Assembly: GCF_003054265.1 (NCBI RefSeq) | Contig: NZ_QBKT01000007.1 | Coordinates: 62,001-126,000 of the forward strand | Origin: Kordia periserrulae | GTDB taxonomy: Bacteria; Bacteroidota; Bacteroidia; Flavobacteriales; Flavobacteriaceae | Direction of reading: 5' to 3' | Length of the DNA stretch: 64,000 bases | Part shown: positions 36,307-46,776 of the stretch, piece by piece | Layout: every line of letters begins with the position of its first letter | Position numbering within the stretch: position 1 is the stretch's first letter | The notes under the pieces: model-generated | What the model saw: only the letters and a program-made list of their open reading frames with translations | Database searches by the model: none | What the model was told of the DNA's origin: nothing | Made by a program: the position numbers and the translations under genes

Positions 36307-38355
36307 ATGAGTCAACACCCACAACGATATACCATTACCGCCGCATTGCCATATACCAACGGACCTATTCATATTGGTCATTTGGCTGGCGTGTATGTTC
36401 CTGCTGATATTTATGCACGTTATTTACGATTAACAGGCAACGATGTTGCATTTATGTGCGGAAGTGACGAACACGGTGTTGCCATTCCGATGCGTGCCAA
36501 AAAAGAAGGTGTATCGCCGCAAGATATTATTGACAAATACCATACAATCATTAAAAAATCGTTTGAAGATTTTGGAATTTCTTTTGATAATTATTCGCGT
36601 ACGTCTGCGGAAATTCATCATAAAACAGCCTCCGATTTCTTTAAAAAACTATACGAAGCAGGCGAATTTGTAGAAGAAGTAACTGAGCAATTGTACGACG
36701 AAGAAGCCAATCAGTTTTTGGCAGATCGTTTTGTGATTGGAACCTGTCCAAAATGTAACTACGAAGAAGCGTATGGCGATCAATGTGAAAACTGTGGTAC
36801 TTCTTTGAGCGGAACTGAATTAATCAATCCGAAATCGGCCATTACAGGAAATACGCCTACACTAAAACAAACCAAACACTGGTTTTTACCTTTAGACAAA
36901 TACAGTGATTTCTTGAACGAATGGATTGTAGAAGGACATAAAAATGATTGGAAACCAAATGTGTACGGACAAGTAAAATCGTGGATTGACGACGGTTTGC
37001 GTCCACGTGCCGTAACGCGCGATTTGGATTGGGGAATTCCCGTGCCAGTAGAAGGCGCCGAAGGAAAAGTACTCTATGTGTGGTTTGATGCGCCAATTGG
37101 ATACATTTCAGCTACGAAAGAATGGGCAGCACGCGAAGGAAAAGATTGGGAACCGTATTGGAAAGACGAAAACACCAAATTGGTTCACTTTATCGGGAAA
37201 GACAATATCGTATTTCACTGCATCATTTTCCCGTCGATGTTAAAAGCGCATGGCGATTTTATTTTGCCAGACAATGTGCCTGCAAACGAATTTTTAAACT
37301 TAGAAGGCAACAAACTTTCTACTTCCAAAAATTGGGCAGTTTGGCTGCACGAATATTTGCAAGATTTCCCTGAAAAGGAAGATGTGCTGCGCTATGCGTT
37401 AACCGCGAATGCACCAGAAACAAAAGACAATGATTTTACGTGGAAAGATTTCCAAACGCGCAACAATAGCGAATTGGTAGCAATTTTAGGAAACTTTATC
37501 AATCGCGTGGTGGTTTTGACGCATAAATACTATGACGGCGTGGTTCCAGAATACACAGGAAACTACGAAGAATTGGAGCAAGTGAAGCATTTTCCAAGTG
37601 TGATTGGAAGTTCCATTGAACGTTATCGTTTCCGTGAGGCGAGTCAGGAATTGATGAATTTGGCACGACTCGGAAACCAGTTTTTACAGGCGAATGAACC
37701 ATGGAAAAAAATCAAAGAAGACCCTGAAACTGTCAAAGGCATCATGTATGTAGCGTTGCAAATTGCGGCTGCAATTGCGGTATTGTCAGAACCATTTTTA
37801 CCATTTACGGCTAAGAAATTAAAGAATATTCTAGCGCTTGAAGGAAATTTGAGCTGGAATGATATTTCAACCAAAGACATTTTAATTCCAGAAGGTCATA
37901 CCATCAACAAAGCTGAATTATTATTTGCAAAAATTGACGACAAAGAAATTCAGGCACAATTAGACAAACTAGAAGCGACCAAAAAAGCCAACGAAGCGGC
38001 AAATAAACAACCTGCACCGCAAAAAGAAACGGCAACATTTGAAGATTTCACCAAACTAGACTTACGCGTAGGAACCATCATTGAAGCTGAAAAAGTTCGT
38101 AAAACGAAGAAGCTGTTAAAACTATTAGTTGATACAGGTTTGGACAAGCGCACTATTGTTTCTGGAATTGCAGAAAGCTTTTCGCCAGAAGAAATCATTG
38201 GTAAAAAAGTAACGGTTTTAGCCAACTTAGCACCAAGAATGATTGCCAAAGTAGAAAGTCAAGGAATGATTTTAATGACTGAATCGCCAGACGGAAAACT
38301 CGTATTCGTAAATCCAGATGAAGACGATGTGATGAATGGAGAAACGATTAATTAA
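36307..38355 (+). CDS. metG: Methionine--tRNA ligase
   Basis: 682 aa from the ATG at 36307 ([16 protein letters not shown]). HIGH box PIHIGHLAG, a zinc-binding insert with CPKC and CENC, the KMSKS-equivalent KLSTSKNW, and a C-terminal tRNA-binding (Arc1p/EMAP-like) domain from about 575 ([17 protein letters not shown]). Full-length dimeric form. The open frame starts at a TTG 66 bases earlier, but that extension has no family similarity. Confidence 0.97.
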   Translation: MSQHPQRYTITAALPYTNGPIHIGHLAGVYVPADIYARYLRLTGNDVAFMCGSDEHGVAIPMRAKKEGVSPQDIIDKYHTIIKKSFEDFGISFDNYSRTSAEIHHKTASDFFKKLYEAGEFVEEVTEQLYDEEANQFLADRFVIGTCPKCNYEEAYGDQCENCGTSLSGTELINPKSAITGNTPTLKQTKHWFLPLDKYSDFLNEWIVEGHKNDWKPNVYGQVKSWIDDGLRPRAVTRDLDWGIPVPVEGAEGKVLYVWFDAPIGYISATKEWAAREGKDWEPYWKDENTKLVHFIGKDNIVFHCIIFPSMLKAHGDFILPDNVPANEFLNLEGNKLSTSKNWAVWLHEYLQDFPEKEDVLRYALTANAPETKDNDFTWKDFQTRNNSELVAILGNFINRVVVLTHKYYDGVVPEYTGNYEELEQVKHFPSVIGSSIERYRFREASQELMNLARLGNQFLQANEPWKKIKEDPETVKGIMYVALQIAAAIAVLSEPFLPFTAKKLKNILALEGNLSWNDISTKDILIPEGHTINKAELLFAKIDDKEIQAQLDKLEATKKANEAANKQPAPQKETATFEDFTKLDLRVGTIIEAEKVRKTKKLLKLLVDTGLDKRTIVSGIAESFSPEEIIGKKVTVLANLAPRMIAKVESQGMILMTESPDGKLVFVNPDEDDVMNGETIN

Positions 38356-38363
38356 CAGCTAAA

Positions 38364-38996
38364 ATGAATTTATCGAACTCCGAAGACCATTGGAACAATG
38401 TCTACGAATCTAAAGAAGATACACAATTGGGTTGGTTTGAAGAACATCCCAAAATGACACTAGATTTAATAGCCAAAACTTCTCTATCAAAAGATGCAAA
38501 AATTTTAAATGTTGGTGCCGGAACCACGACACTAATAGATGCGCTTTTGGAGAAAAACTACACCTCTTTATTGGCTTCGGACATCAGTGAAGTTGCAATG
38601 CAAAAGTTACAACAGCGCATTTCTAAAAAATATGCATACAATTTGGAATGTATTGTAGATGACTTAACCAATCCTATACAGCTCAATGCGCTCTCAAATA
38701 TAGACCTTTGGATTGATAGAGCTGTATTGCATTTCTTTTTAAAGGAGGAAGAGCAAGCAAGTTATTTTGATTTAATTAAAAAAATTATCCGTCCGAAAGG
38801 CTATGTATTGATTGCTGTTTTCTCATTAAACGGTGCGGAAAAATGTAGCGGATTACCACTATTTAGATACAATACAGAAATGTTATCTAAACGTTTAGGA
38901 AGCGGCTTTTCGCTAATTGAAAGTTTTAATTATGTATATACGAATCCTTTTGGCGGTGAACGTCCTTATGTGTATGCGCTATTTCAAAAAAACTAG
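38364..38996 (+). CDS. Class I SAM-dependent methyltransferase (type 12-like)
   Basis: 210 aa, eight bases after metG and probably co-transcribed. It opens with DHWNNVYESKEDTQLGWFEE, characteristic of a small-molecule methyltransferase group, with a SAM loop in KILNVGAGTTTLIDALL and DLWIDRAVLHFF after motif II. The substrate is unknown; thiol or metalloid methylation in relatives is only suggestive. Confidence 0.82.
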   Translation: MNLSNSEDHWNNVYESKEDTQLGWFEEHPKMTLDLIAKTSLSKDAKILNVGAGTTTLIDALLEKNYTSLLASDISEVAMQKLQQRISKKYAYNLECIVDDLTNPIQLNALSNIDLWIDRAVLHFFLKEEEQASYFDLIKKIIRPKGYVLIAVFSLNGAEKCSGLPLFRYNTEMLSKRLGSGFSLIESFNYVYTNPFGGERPYVYALFQKN

Positions 38997-39124
38997 CTAT
39001 TGTGTTAATCCCTTTAGTTAGAATAAATTAAAATTATCATTCCCGTAATTAAAACTCACGCTTTATCCGTATTTTTACATAGAAGTTGTTTATACTTCAT
39101 AACTAATAAAAAAAGAAAAACGCT

Positions 39125-39640
39125 ATGTTATCACAAAATATGGAAAGCGCACTCAATGCGCAAATACGAATAGAAGCTGAATCTTCACAAGTATATTTAG
39201 CTATGGCAAGTTTTGCCGAAGTACAAGGTTTTGAAGGAGTCGCATCATTTATGTATTCGCATTCTGATGAAGAACGCATGCACATGTTAAAACTCATCAA
39301 ATATGTAAACGAACGCGGCGGACATGCAACGATTTCTGACCTAAACGAGCCGCCAAAAGAATTTGGTTCGTTCCGTGAAATGTTTAAAAAGCTCTTTGAA
39401 CACGAAGTAAAAGTTTCTAAAAGCATCAACGATTTGGTGCACATTAGTTTGCAAGAGCAAGATTATGCTACGCACAACTTTTTACAATGGTATGTAGCTG
39501 AGCAAATTGAAGAAGAAGCGCTAGCACGCACCATTCTTGACAAAATCAACTTGATTGGCGACGACAAAGGTGGATTGTACTTGTTTGACAGAGATGTTCA
39601 AGCGATTACCGTGCAAGCCTCTACAAATATTACGGAGTAA
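39125..39640 (+). CDS. Ferritin (non-heme, bacterial FtnA type)
   Basis: 171 aa, four-helix ferritin. Iron ligands are visible in IEAESSQVYLAMASF, SHSDEERMHMLK and YVAEQIEEEALA. It stores iron and limits Fenton chemistry. Monocistronic, with a terminator at 39667-39700. Confidence 0.95.
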   Translation: MLSQNMESALNAQIRIEAESSQVYLAMASFAEVQGFEGVASFMYSHSDEERMHMLKLIKYVNERGGHATISDLNEPPKEFGSFREMFKKLFEHEVKVSKSINDLVHISLQEQDYATHNFLQWYVAEQIEEEALARTILDKINLIGDDKGGLYLFDRDVQAITVQASTNITE

Positions 39641-39666
39641 TTATAACACAAACTAGCTCAAAACAC

Positions 39667-39700
39667 GAAAAGTGATTGGAAATATTTCAGTCACTTTTTT
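39667..39700 (+). terminator. Terminator after ferritin
   Basis: Stem AAAAGTGA / TCACTTTT followed by a long T-run. Confidence 0.85.
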
Positions 39701-39716
39701 TTATTGTTGCATTTTG

Positions 39717-39782
39717 TCATTCCTGCGTAGGCAGGAATCCATTTTGCTTCAAAACAGATTCCGCATCAAGTGCGGAATGACA
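39717..39782. repeat. Dispersed repeat family 1, copies 4 and 5 in tandem
   Basis: Two palindromes 40 bases apart: ATTCCTGC-GTAG-GCAGGAAT (39719-39737) and ATTCCGCA-TCAAG-TGCGGAAT (39759-39778), joined by CCATTTTGCTTCAAAACAG. The 39641-40005 gap otherwise holds only the ferritin terminator and low-complexity GAAGCGAAGCG-like remnants; no gene is seen in it. Confidence 0.75.
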
Positions 39783-40005
39783 AGAATTTCAAATGAAGAG
39801 TCAAGAATCAAGAGCCAAGACAAATAGACAAAAGTGAAGCATAACTTTTCAATGTATTAATGTAAAATATACCAATACTATCATCCAAAATAAAAACTCA
39901 ACTGCCAATATACCAACAGGCGAAGCCGATACTAAAGCGAAGCGTGACTAACATTCCAAAAGCGAAGCGCGTCTAAAAAAAACCTTGAATAATGAGCAAA
40001 GCGAA

Positions 40006-41550
40006 TTAACGAAGTAACAACTTCGCCTTCGCATGAATAATTTCCGCCACAGGCTTGTTCTCTATCTTACTTTCCAACCACGACAAAATATCTAAATACA
40101 AAAACGCTCTGCGCTCGTACGGATCGTCTTCAAACGGTTTTAATTTAGCGTGTAAAGCTTCAAACGCTTTCTTTACTTGATGCGGATAAATAGTCCCCAA
40201 ACCTCGTAAAAACTTGATAAACTCCTTCTGAACTTCGTGCAAATCGTCCATCTTTAGCAAATACTTGTACGTGCTTTTTAATTGTGTTTCTAAATGATAA
40301 TCCAAGCCCAATTCGTAATGCGCTACCAAATTCAAAATTCGCGAAAAGCACAACAAATCTTCTCGCACTTTCAACGACTTGTTACGAATGATTTTCTGTA
40401 AATAGGCAATACAATTTCGATTATCGCCTGCGCCAAAATACAAGGACGCGATTTTATAGTAAAAAATCATCACGTGATGTTCGTCAATTCGGTTTTCAAA
40501 CAAGGCAATACGGGTATTTACTTCGTCCACCAAATACAAACCTTCGCTAAACGTTCCTGTCAAAAAATGATAATTCAGCTTGTTCATATACACATACAAA
40601 AAACTCAACACTTGTGTATTATCGTTTTGTGGCACCAATTCGCTTTCAATATCATGTTCCAATTGCTGCAATACTTCTTTAAATTTTACCTCGTGTTTGA
40701 TGTAAAACAGCGATTCCAACAAATAGTGATTTCCTTTCAAGTAAAAAACAGGATGAATCTCCTTCATTTTCGGAGTTTGATTGAACAATTCAACCCATTT
40801 GGAAGAATACTTATAACTCGATAAAAAATCTTGCGTCAAAAAGCTATACCACAAATGCGCTTTGTAAAACCATAACTTTTCACGAAATCCCAATTCGTTC
40901 AAATCAACCGCTGGCAAACGCTCGTTAAAATACGACGTGACTTCATTAAAATCTTCTTCATTCTTTACATAGCCAACTTTCAACAACAATCCATACAATT
41001 CTAGCGACAAATTCGATAATTTACTCGCCAACGCGTTTTGCTCACTCAGCATTTTCGCTTCCGCAGAAAGTTCATCGGCGCGACTCGACATGCTTCGGGT
41101 AATATACTGAGTTTCAATAATTTTCTCCAGCTCCACAATTTCGTAGGCAACATTTTTTTCTTCGTGTTCTAACGCAAGAATTTTGGCTTTATCGAGCAAC
41201 TTCAAACTCTGCGTGTATAAGCCTTTATTGTACAAAATAGTAGCGTAATCGAGTTGTTCTCTAATGGTAATTCGGATGTTGTGTTGTGCGGGATTTAAGC
41301 GTAAACTCTTTAAAATCTGCTTGTATAAATTGGCTTTTAAATTGGACAACTGCCGTTTGGTCACGATTTTCTTCTTTAAAATCGCTTCCTCATCGTAAGT
41401 TTGACTCTTTTCTAAAAAGGTAAACAATGCCAAAAATTTTGAATTCACATTGCCTTCAAATCGCCCCACATACAACTTAAACTGTCGTTTTTCAGATTTT
41501 GACAACGATTTAATCAATACAAATAAAGATTCCTTTTGCGAGTTTGACAT
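40006..41550 (-). CDS. Large helical protein, unknown function (Bacteroidota-specific)
   Basis: 514 aa, entirely helical in appearance with TPR-like antiparallel pairs (ATILYNKGLYTQSLKLLDKAKILALE; FYYKIASLYFGAGDNRNCIAYL). The N-terminus SLSKSEKRQFKLYVGRF is a recurring opening of uncharacterised Bacteroidota proteins (from memory). There is no signal peptide, membrane segment or catalytic motif. Monocistronic and divergent from leuA. A scaffold or regulatory role is likely but not established. Confidence 0.7.
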   Translation of the reverse strand: MSNSQKESLFVLIKSLSKSEKRQFKLYVGRFEGNVNSKFLALFTFLEKSQTYDEEAILKKKIVTKRQLSNLKANLYKQILKSLRLNPAQHNIRITIREQLDYATILYNKGLYTQSLKLLDKAKILALEHEEKNVAYEIVELEKIIETQYITRSMSSRADELSAEAKMLSEQNALASKLSNLSLELYGLLLKVGYVKNEEDFNEVTSYFNERLPAVDLNELGFREKLWFYKAHLWYSFLTQDFLSSYKYSSKWVELFNQTPKMKEIHPVFYLKGNHYLLESLFYIKHEVKFKEVLQQLEHDIESELVPQNDNTQVLSFLYVYMNKLNYHFLTGTFSEGLYLVDEVNTRIALFENRIDEHHVMIFYYKIASLYFGAGDNRNCIAYLQKIIRNKSLKVREDLLCFSRILNLVAHYELGLDYHLETQLKSTYKYLLKMDDLHEVQKEFIKFLRGLGTIYPHQVKKAFEALHAKLKPFEDDPYERRAFLYLDILSWLESKIENKPVAEIIHAKAKLLLR

Positions 41551-41708
41551 TGTAAAAAATTATTATTTAAGCAGCTTATTATCAATTTATTACATTGAAA
41601 ACAAATACAGTTAGCACTGTAAAAAACAACGCTTCACCATTCGTTTTGGGAAATACAAAGTATACATTCGTATGATTAAAAAGAAATAAACACTCAAATT
41701 TTTAATAT

Positions 41709-42881
41709 ATGAGTTCAAATCGAGTCTATATTTTTGATACGACGTTGCGAGACGGAGAACAAGTACCAGGTTGCAAACTTAACACAGAAGAAAAGTTAAT
41801 GATTGCTGCCAAATTAGACATTTTAGGCGTAGATGTGATTGAAGCAGGATTTCCTGTGTCAAGTCCGGGCGATTTCCAATCGGTAGAAGCGATTGCGAAA
41901 CTAGTAAAAAACGCTACCGTTTGCGGATTGACCAGAGCAGTACAAAACGATATAAAAGTAGCGGCAGAAGCACTGAAATATGCAAAACGTCCACGAATCC
42001 ACACAGGAATCGGAACGTCTGAATCGCACATGAAATACAAATTTAAAGCAACGCCAGAGCAAATTATTGAACGCGCAGTTGCAGCCGTAAAATATGCAAA
42101 ATCGTTTGTAGAAGATGTGGAATTTTATGCAGAAGATGCAGGACGAAGCGACAATAAATTTTTAGCACGCGTGTGCGAAGCAGTCATCAAAGCTGGCGCA
42201 ACGGTGTTGAATATTCCAGATACAACAGGCTATTGCTTGCCAGAAGAATACGGACAGAAAATAAAATACTTAAAAGAAAACGTTGCAGGAATTGACAATG
42301 CGATTCTTTCGTGTCATTGTCATAACGACTTAGGATTAGCAACAGCAAACTCTATTGCTGGCGTGATGAACGGAGCGCGACAAATAGAGTGTACCATCAA
42401 CGGAATTGGCGAACGTGCCGGAAACACCTCGTTGGAAGAAGTAACGATGATTCTAAAGCAACATCCGTATTTAGACCTAAATACCAACATCAATTCCAAA
42501 ATGTTGACAGAAATGAGTCAATTGGTGTCTGAAACGATGGGAATGCCTGTGCAACCCAACAAAGCAATTGTGGGAACCAATGCGTTTGCACACAGTTCAG
42601 GAATCCACCAAGATGGTGTCATCAAAAATAGAGAAACCTACGAAATTATGGATCCGAAAGATGTGGGCGCAGAAACTTCTTCGATTGTATTAACGGCAAG
42701 AAGCGGACGTGCAGCGTTAGCGTACAGAGCTAAAAATGTTGGGTACAATCTCACCAAACGTGAATTGGATTCCGTATACAGCGATTTTCTAAATTTTGCT
42801 GACAAACACAAAGAAGTAACTGATACTGATATTCATCACATCATAAAAATGAGCACTACTGCAAAACGTATGTATGCGTAA
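41709..42881 (+). CDS. leuA: 2-isopropylmalate synthase, short form
   Basis: 390 aa. It condenses 2-ketoisovalerate with acetyl-CoA in the first committed step of leucine synthesis. [13 protein letters not shown] and the metal-binding [13 protein letters not shown] are present. The chain stops after the TIM barrel and a short linker; classical LeuA has a further 120-150 residues forming the leucine-binding regulatory domain, which are missing. Homocitrate or citramalate synthase are alternatives by motif, but leuC, leuD and leuB follow directly, supporting LeuA. Confidence 0.9.
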   Translation: MSSNRVYIFDTTLRDGEQVPGCKLNTEEKLMIAAKLDILGVDVIEAGFPVSSPGDFQSVEAIAKLVKNATVCGLTRAVQNDIKVAAEALKYAKRPRIHTGIGTSESHMKYKFKATPEQIIERAVAAVKYAKSFVEDVEFYAEDAGRSDNKFLARVCEAVIKAGATVLNIPDTTGYCLPEEYGQKIKYLKENVAGIDNAILSCHCHNDLGLATANSIAGVMNGARQIECTINGIGERAGNTSLEEVTMILKQHPYLDLNTNINSKMLTEMSQLVSETMGMPVQPNKAIVGTNAFAHSSGIHQDGVIKNRETYEIMDPKDVGAETSSIVLTARSGRAALAYRAKNVGYNLTKRELDSVYSDFLNFADKHKEVTDTDIHHIIKMSTTAKRMYA

Positions 42882-42901
42882 CCGCAGCAAAACTAAAAAA
42901 G

Positions 42902-44293
42902 ATGAAAAAGACCTTATTTGATAAAGTGTGGGACACGCATGTGGTGGATAGCATCCCTGACGGACCACAAATTTTATATATAGACAAACACTTAATTCAT
43001 GAAGTAACGAGTCCGCAAGCGTTTAATGAATTAAAAAAACGAAACATTCCTGTTTTCAGACCACAGCAAATTGTCGCAACTGCTGACCACAATACACCAA
43101 CGGAGAATCAGCATTTGCCAGTAAAAGATGAATTGTCGCGAAACCAACTACAACAACTTCAACAAAACTGCGACGAACACAATATTGAACTCTATGCACT
43201 TGGTCATCAATACAACGGAATTGTACACGTAATGGCTCCCGAATTAGGCATCACGCAACCCGGAATGACACTTGTTTGTGGCGATAGTCATACCTCAACA
43301 CACGGTGCTTTTGGCGCAATTGCTTTCGGAATTGGAACGAGTCAAGTAGCACAAGTATTTGCGAGTCAATCACTGCTTTTAACAAAGCCGAAAAAGATGC
43401 GCATCACGGTAAACGGAAGTTTGCAAAAAAACGTATTGCCAAAAGATGTCATTCTCTACATTATTTCCCAATTGGGAACGGATAGCGGTACGGAGCATTT
43501 TATTGAATTTGCAGGCGATGTGTTTGAAAACATGTCCATGGAAGGACGCATGACGGTTTGTAATATGAGCATTGAAATGGGCGCACGCGGTGGTATGATT
43601 GCACCAGATGAAACCACTTTCAATTATATCAAAGGACGAAAATTTGCGCCAAAAGGAACGGATTTTGATACCAAAGTTGCCTATTGGAAAACGCTACAAT
43701 CGGACGCTGGTGCGGAATTTGACAAAGAGTACTTTTTTGACGCGGCAGACATTTCACCAATGATTACGTTTGGAACAAATCCGGGCATGGGAATTTCACT
43801 AAACGAACACATTCCATCGAAAAATGATGCCAATCTTGAAAAATCATTGCAATACATGAACTTTGAAAAAGGTGCTTCTTTGATTGGACAAAAAGTAAAC
43901 TATGTCTTTATCGGAAGTTGTACCAATTCACGTATTGAAGATTTTAGAGTGGCGGCAAATTATGTAAAAGGCAAACAAAAAGCACCAAACATCAATGCTT
44001 GGTTGGTGCCAGGTTCGCAACTAGTCGTAAAACAAATTGAAGAAGAAGGATTGGACAAAATCTTTGAAGCAGCAGGTTTCAAGCTACGTCAACCAGGCTG
44101 CTCTGCATGTTTAGCAATGAACGATGATAAAATTCCTGACGGCGAATACTGTGTTTCTACATCCAACAGAAACTTTGAAGGTCGCCAAGGACAAGGTTCG
44201 CGTACGCTATTGGCAAGTCCGTTAGTAGCTGCCGCAACTGCGATTGCAGGAAAAATTGTCGATGTCAATGTTCCAATCTTAGAAGAAGTTTAG
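42902..44293 (+). CDS. leuC: 3-isopropylmalate dehydratase large subunit
   Basis: 463 aa. Aconitase-family subunit carrying the 4Fe-4S cluster, isomerising 2- to 3-isopropylmalate. [12 protein letters not shown] at the start, [14 protein letters not shown] in the middle, and the cluster cysteines in [12 protein letters not shown] and [10 protein letters not shown] are all seen. It works with LeuD, whose ATG is two bases past this stop. Confidence 0.97.
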   Translation: MKKTLFDKVWDTHVVDSIPDGPQILYIDKHLIHEVTSPQAFNELKKRNIPVFRPQQIVATADHNTPTENQHLPVKDELSRNQLQQLQQNCDEHNIELYALGHQYNGIVHVMAPELGITQPGMTLVCGDSHTSTHGAFGAIAFGIGTSQVAQVFASQSLLLTKPKKMRITVNGSLQKNVLPKDVILYIISQLGTDSGTEHFIEFAGDVFENMSMEGRMTVCNMSIEMGARGGMIAPDETTFNYIKGRKFAPKGTDFDTKVAYWKTLQSDAGAEFDKEYFFDAADISPMITFGTNPGMGISLNEHIPSKNDANLEKSLQYMNFEKGASLIGQKVNYVFIGSCTNSRIEDFRVAANYVKGKQKAPNINAWLVPGSQLVVKQIEEEGLDKIFEAAGFKLRQPGCSACLAMNDDKIPDGEYCVSTSNRNFEGRQGQGSRTLLASPLVAAATAIAGKIVDVNVPILEEV

Positions 44294-44295
44294 TT

Positions 44296-44880
44296 ATGAG
44301 TACATTCAACACATTCAAATCAACGGCATATCCATTGCCAGTAGAAAATATAGATACGGATCAAATCATTCCGGCACGTTTTTTAAAAGCGACGAACCGC
44401 GAAGGTTTTGGCGAAAACTTATTTAGAGATTGGCGTTTTCGCAAAGACGGAAGCGTGAATTCAGAATTTGTCTTAAATCAAGAAAAATACAGTGGTTCTA
44501 TTTTGGTGGCAGGACATAATTTTGGTTGCGGATCGAGTCGTGAGCATGCGGCTTGGGCATTGAAAGATTTTGGTTTCAACGTCATTGTTTCTAGTTTTTT
44601 TGCTGATATTTTTAAAGGAAATGCCTTGAACAATCATGTATTACCAATTCAAGTTTCTCCTGAATTTTTAACGAAACTTTTACAATCCATTCAAAAAAAT
44701 CCAAACACACAAATTGAAGTCAATTTAGAAGCACAAACCATTGCTTTTGAAGATGAAAAGGCTTCTTTCGAAATTAATTCATACAAAAAAATGTGCTTGC
44801 AAAAAGGATACGACGACATTGACTTTTTGGTCAGTAACTTATCCAAAATTGAAGCATTTGAACAACAACATATATACTAG
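44296..44880 (+). CDS. leuD: 3-isopropylmalate dehydratase small subunit
   Basis: 194 aa, the swivel-domain partner of Leu[16 protein letters not shown] and [17 protein letters not shown] are the substrate-binding signatures. It is packed between leuC (two-base gap) and leuB (nine-base gap). Confidence 0.97.
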   Translation: MSTFNTFKSTAYPLPVENIDTDQIIPARFLKATNREGFGENLFRDWRFRKDGSVNSEFVLNQEKYSGSILVAGHNFGCGSSREHAAWALKDFGFNVIVSSFFADIFKGNALNNHVLPIQVSPEFLTKLLQSIQKNPNTQIEVNLEAQTIAFEDEKASFEINSYKKMCLQKGYDDIDFLVSNLSKIEAFEQQHIY

Positions 44881-44889
44881 AAATTAGCT

Positions 44890-46005
44890 ATGAACTTACA
44901 CATTGCAGTCCTTTCTGGCGATGGAATTGGTCCCGAAGTTACGGAGCAATCTATAAAAATATTAACTGCGATTGCAGAGAAATTCCAACATACATTTACG
45001 TTTGAAAACGCACTCGTAGGTGCGATTGCTATTGACGAAACTGAAAATCCGTTGCCACAAAAAACATTAGACTTATGTTTGGAAGCGGATGCGGTTTTAT
45101 TTGGCGCGATTGGCGATCCGAAATATGATAACAATCCCGAAGCAAAAGTACGTCCCGAGCAAGGATTGTTGGCATTGCGCAAATCGTTGGGATTGTTTGC
45201 CAACATTCGTCCCGTAAAAGCGTATGATACTTTATTGGACAAATCGCCACTCAAAAAAGATATCATTAAAAATACAGACATTGCTATTTATCGTGAGTTG
45301 ACAGGCGGAATTTATTTTGGAGAAAAAACGCTGAGCGACGATGGAACTTCCGCTTCCGATTTGTGTTCGTACAGTAAAGAAGAAATTGAGCGTGTGGCGC
45401 ATTTGGCATTCAAAGCGGCACAAACAAGACGCAAAAAACTCACCTTAGTAGACAAAGCCAACGTACTAGAAACTTCACGCTTGTGGCGAAAAGTAGTAAC
45501 CGCGATGGCTTCACAATATCCAGACGTTACACTCGACTTTTTATTTGTAGATAACGCTGCCATGCAAATGGTACTCAATCCAAGCCAATTTGACGTGATT
45601 TTGACGGAAAATATGTTTGGCGACATTATTTCGGACGAAGCTAGTGTCATTGGCGGCTCCATTGGATTGTTGGCTTCAGCATCGGTTGGGGAAAAATACG
45701 CGCTTTTTGAACCTATTCATGGTTCATATCCACAAGCGACAGGGAAAGGCATTGCCAATCCGATTGCTTCTATCCTATCGGCAGCGATGTTGCTCGATCA
45801 TTTTGGATTAGCAGAAGAAGCAGAAACAGTTCGCGAAGCGGTAGAACGCGCTATTGATTTGGAGATTTGTACGCCTGACTTGAATGCAAACGGAGGATAT
45901 TCCACCCAAAACGTAGGAACATTTATTGAAGAATTTATTGAAAATGTAGATGCCTTGCACATCAACTCGGGCAATATTCGAGTTGGACAATCTACTATTA
46001 TTTAG
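44890..46005 (+). CDS. leuB: 3-isopropylmalate dehydrogenase
   Basis: 371 aa. NAD-dependent oxidative decarboxylation of 3-isopropylmalate to 2-ketoisocaproate. IAVLSGDGIGPEV at the start and the signature NMFGDIISDEASVIGGSIG are present, along with EPIHGSYPQATGKG. Last gene of leuACDB, closed by a strong terminator. Confidence 0.97.
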   Translation: MNLHIAVLSGDGIGPEVTEQSIKILTAIAEKFQHTFTFENALVGAIAIDETENPLPQKTLDLCLEADAVLFGAIGDPKYDNNPEAKVRPEQGLLALRKSLGLFANIRPVKAYDTLLDKSPLKKDIIKNTDIAIYRELTGGIYFGEKTLSDDGTSASDLCSYSKEEIERVAHLAFKAAQTRRKKLTLVDKANVLETSRLWRKVVTAMASQYPDVTLDFLFVDNAAMQMVLNPSQFDVILTENMFGDIISDEASVIGGSIGLLASASVGEKYALFEPIHGSYPQATGKGIANPIASILSAAMLLDHFGLAEEAETVREAVERAIDLEICTPDLNANGGYSTQNVGTFIEEFIENVDALHINSGNIRVGQSTII

Positions 46006-46020
46006 TGTTTTAGAGTGCTT

Positions 46021-46056
46021 ACATTCCCTTTCGCTGCATACGAAAGGGAATGTTTT
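46021..46056 (+). terminator. Terminator of the leuACDB operon
   Basis: Thirteen-base stem ACATTCCCTTTCG / CGAAAGGGAATGT with a short T-run, 15 bases past leuB. Confidence 0.9.
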
Positions 46057-46091
46057 CTAGTAAACTTTTATCAAAGTGAAAAAAGATTTTC

Positions 46092-46099
46092 TATTTTTG
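46092..46099 (+). promoter_or_regulatory. Promoter -7 element of the toxin-antitoxin pair
   Basis: TATTTTTG matches TAnnTTTG, 19 bases before the antitoxin ATG at 46119. Confidence 0.55.
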
Positions 46100-46118
46100 T
46101 GTAAATAAAAGATTGATA

Positions 46119-46337
46119 ATGAATATTCAAGCAGAAAAAATAGCGTTATTAAAGTTATTGTTAGATACTAACGACCCTGAGATTATTCAATCAATCAAAA
46201 AAGTCTTTGAAAAAGAAGAATCCTCTATTTGGGATACTTTAACTAACGAGGAGAAGGAAGAAATAGAGCTAGGAATTGCTAATGTAGAAAATGGGAATGT
46301 TGTCGATTATGAATCATTTATAGCAAAATATAGGTAA
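46119..46337 (+). CDS. Antitoxin component of a type II toxin-antitoxin pair
   Basis: 72 aa from the ATG at 46119. An acidic, helical protein (MNIQAEKIALLKLLLDTND, then WDTLTNEEKEEIELGIANVENG and DYESFIAKYR), the usual form of Bacteroidota antitoxins paired with ParE/RelE toxins. It would bind the toxin and probably its own promoter. Its stop overlaps the toxin start by one base. Confidence 0.8.
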   Translation: MNIQAEKIALLKLLLDTNDPEIIQSIKKVFEKEESSIWDTLTNEEKEEIELGIANVENGNVVDYESFIAKYR

Positions 46338-46642
46338 TGAGTAGAGAAGTAAGAATCTCTGAAAATGCCGAAGAAAAACTTAAAGATCTCCTTAATTATC
46401 TAATCGAGAATTGGTCAGAAAAAGTGCAATCAAATTTTATAAAAAAACTTGATTCATCTATAAACTTCATTCGCTCTAATCCATTGATGTTTACAGAAAT
46501 AAAAAAGAATACAAAAATCCATAGGTGTGTAGTCACAAAACAAACAACCTTGTTTTATAAATTTGACGCAAAAGCAATTTATATTATAGCTTTTTTTGAC
46601 ACAAGACAACACCCTTTGAAATTAAGAAAAAGTCTCAAATAG
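46337..46642 (+). CDS. RelE/ParE family toxin
   Basis: 101 aa. The N-terminus VRISENAEEKLKDLLNYLIE and the core FIRSNPLMFTEI and IIAFFDTRQHPLKL follow the RelE/ParE fold, closer to ParE. No experimental target is known; ParE members inhibit gyrase and RelE members cleave mRNA. Overlaps the antitoxin by one base (TAATGA junction). The pair lies between the leu operon and the serine gene and has an accessory look. Confidence 0.85.
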   Translation: MSREVRISENAEEKLKDLLNYLIENWSEKVQSNFIKKLDSSINFIRSNPLMFTEIKKNTKIHRCVVTKQTTLFYKFDAKAIYIIAFFDTRQHPLKLRKSLK

Positions 46643-46776
46643 CAAATTAACTTTTAATCTTGAACTTAAATACTATTCTTATCAACAAAAGTATCAGAAT
46701 TGTTAATGGAATCCACTGTTTTTCATAGCAATTATAGAATGATTTTAATTATTTTTGACAATTACTAAATGACGAC

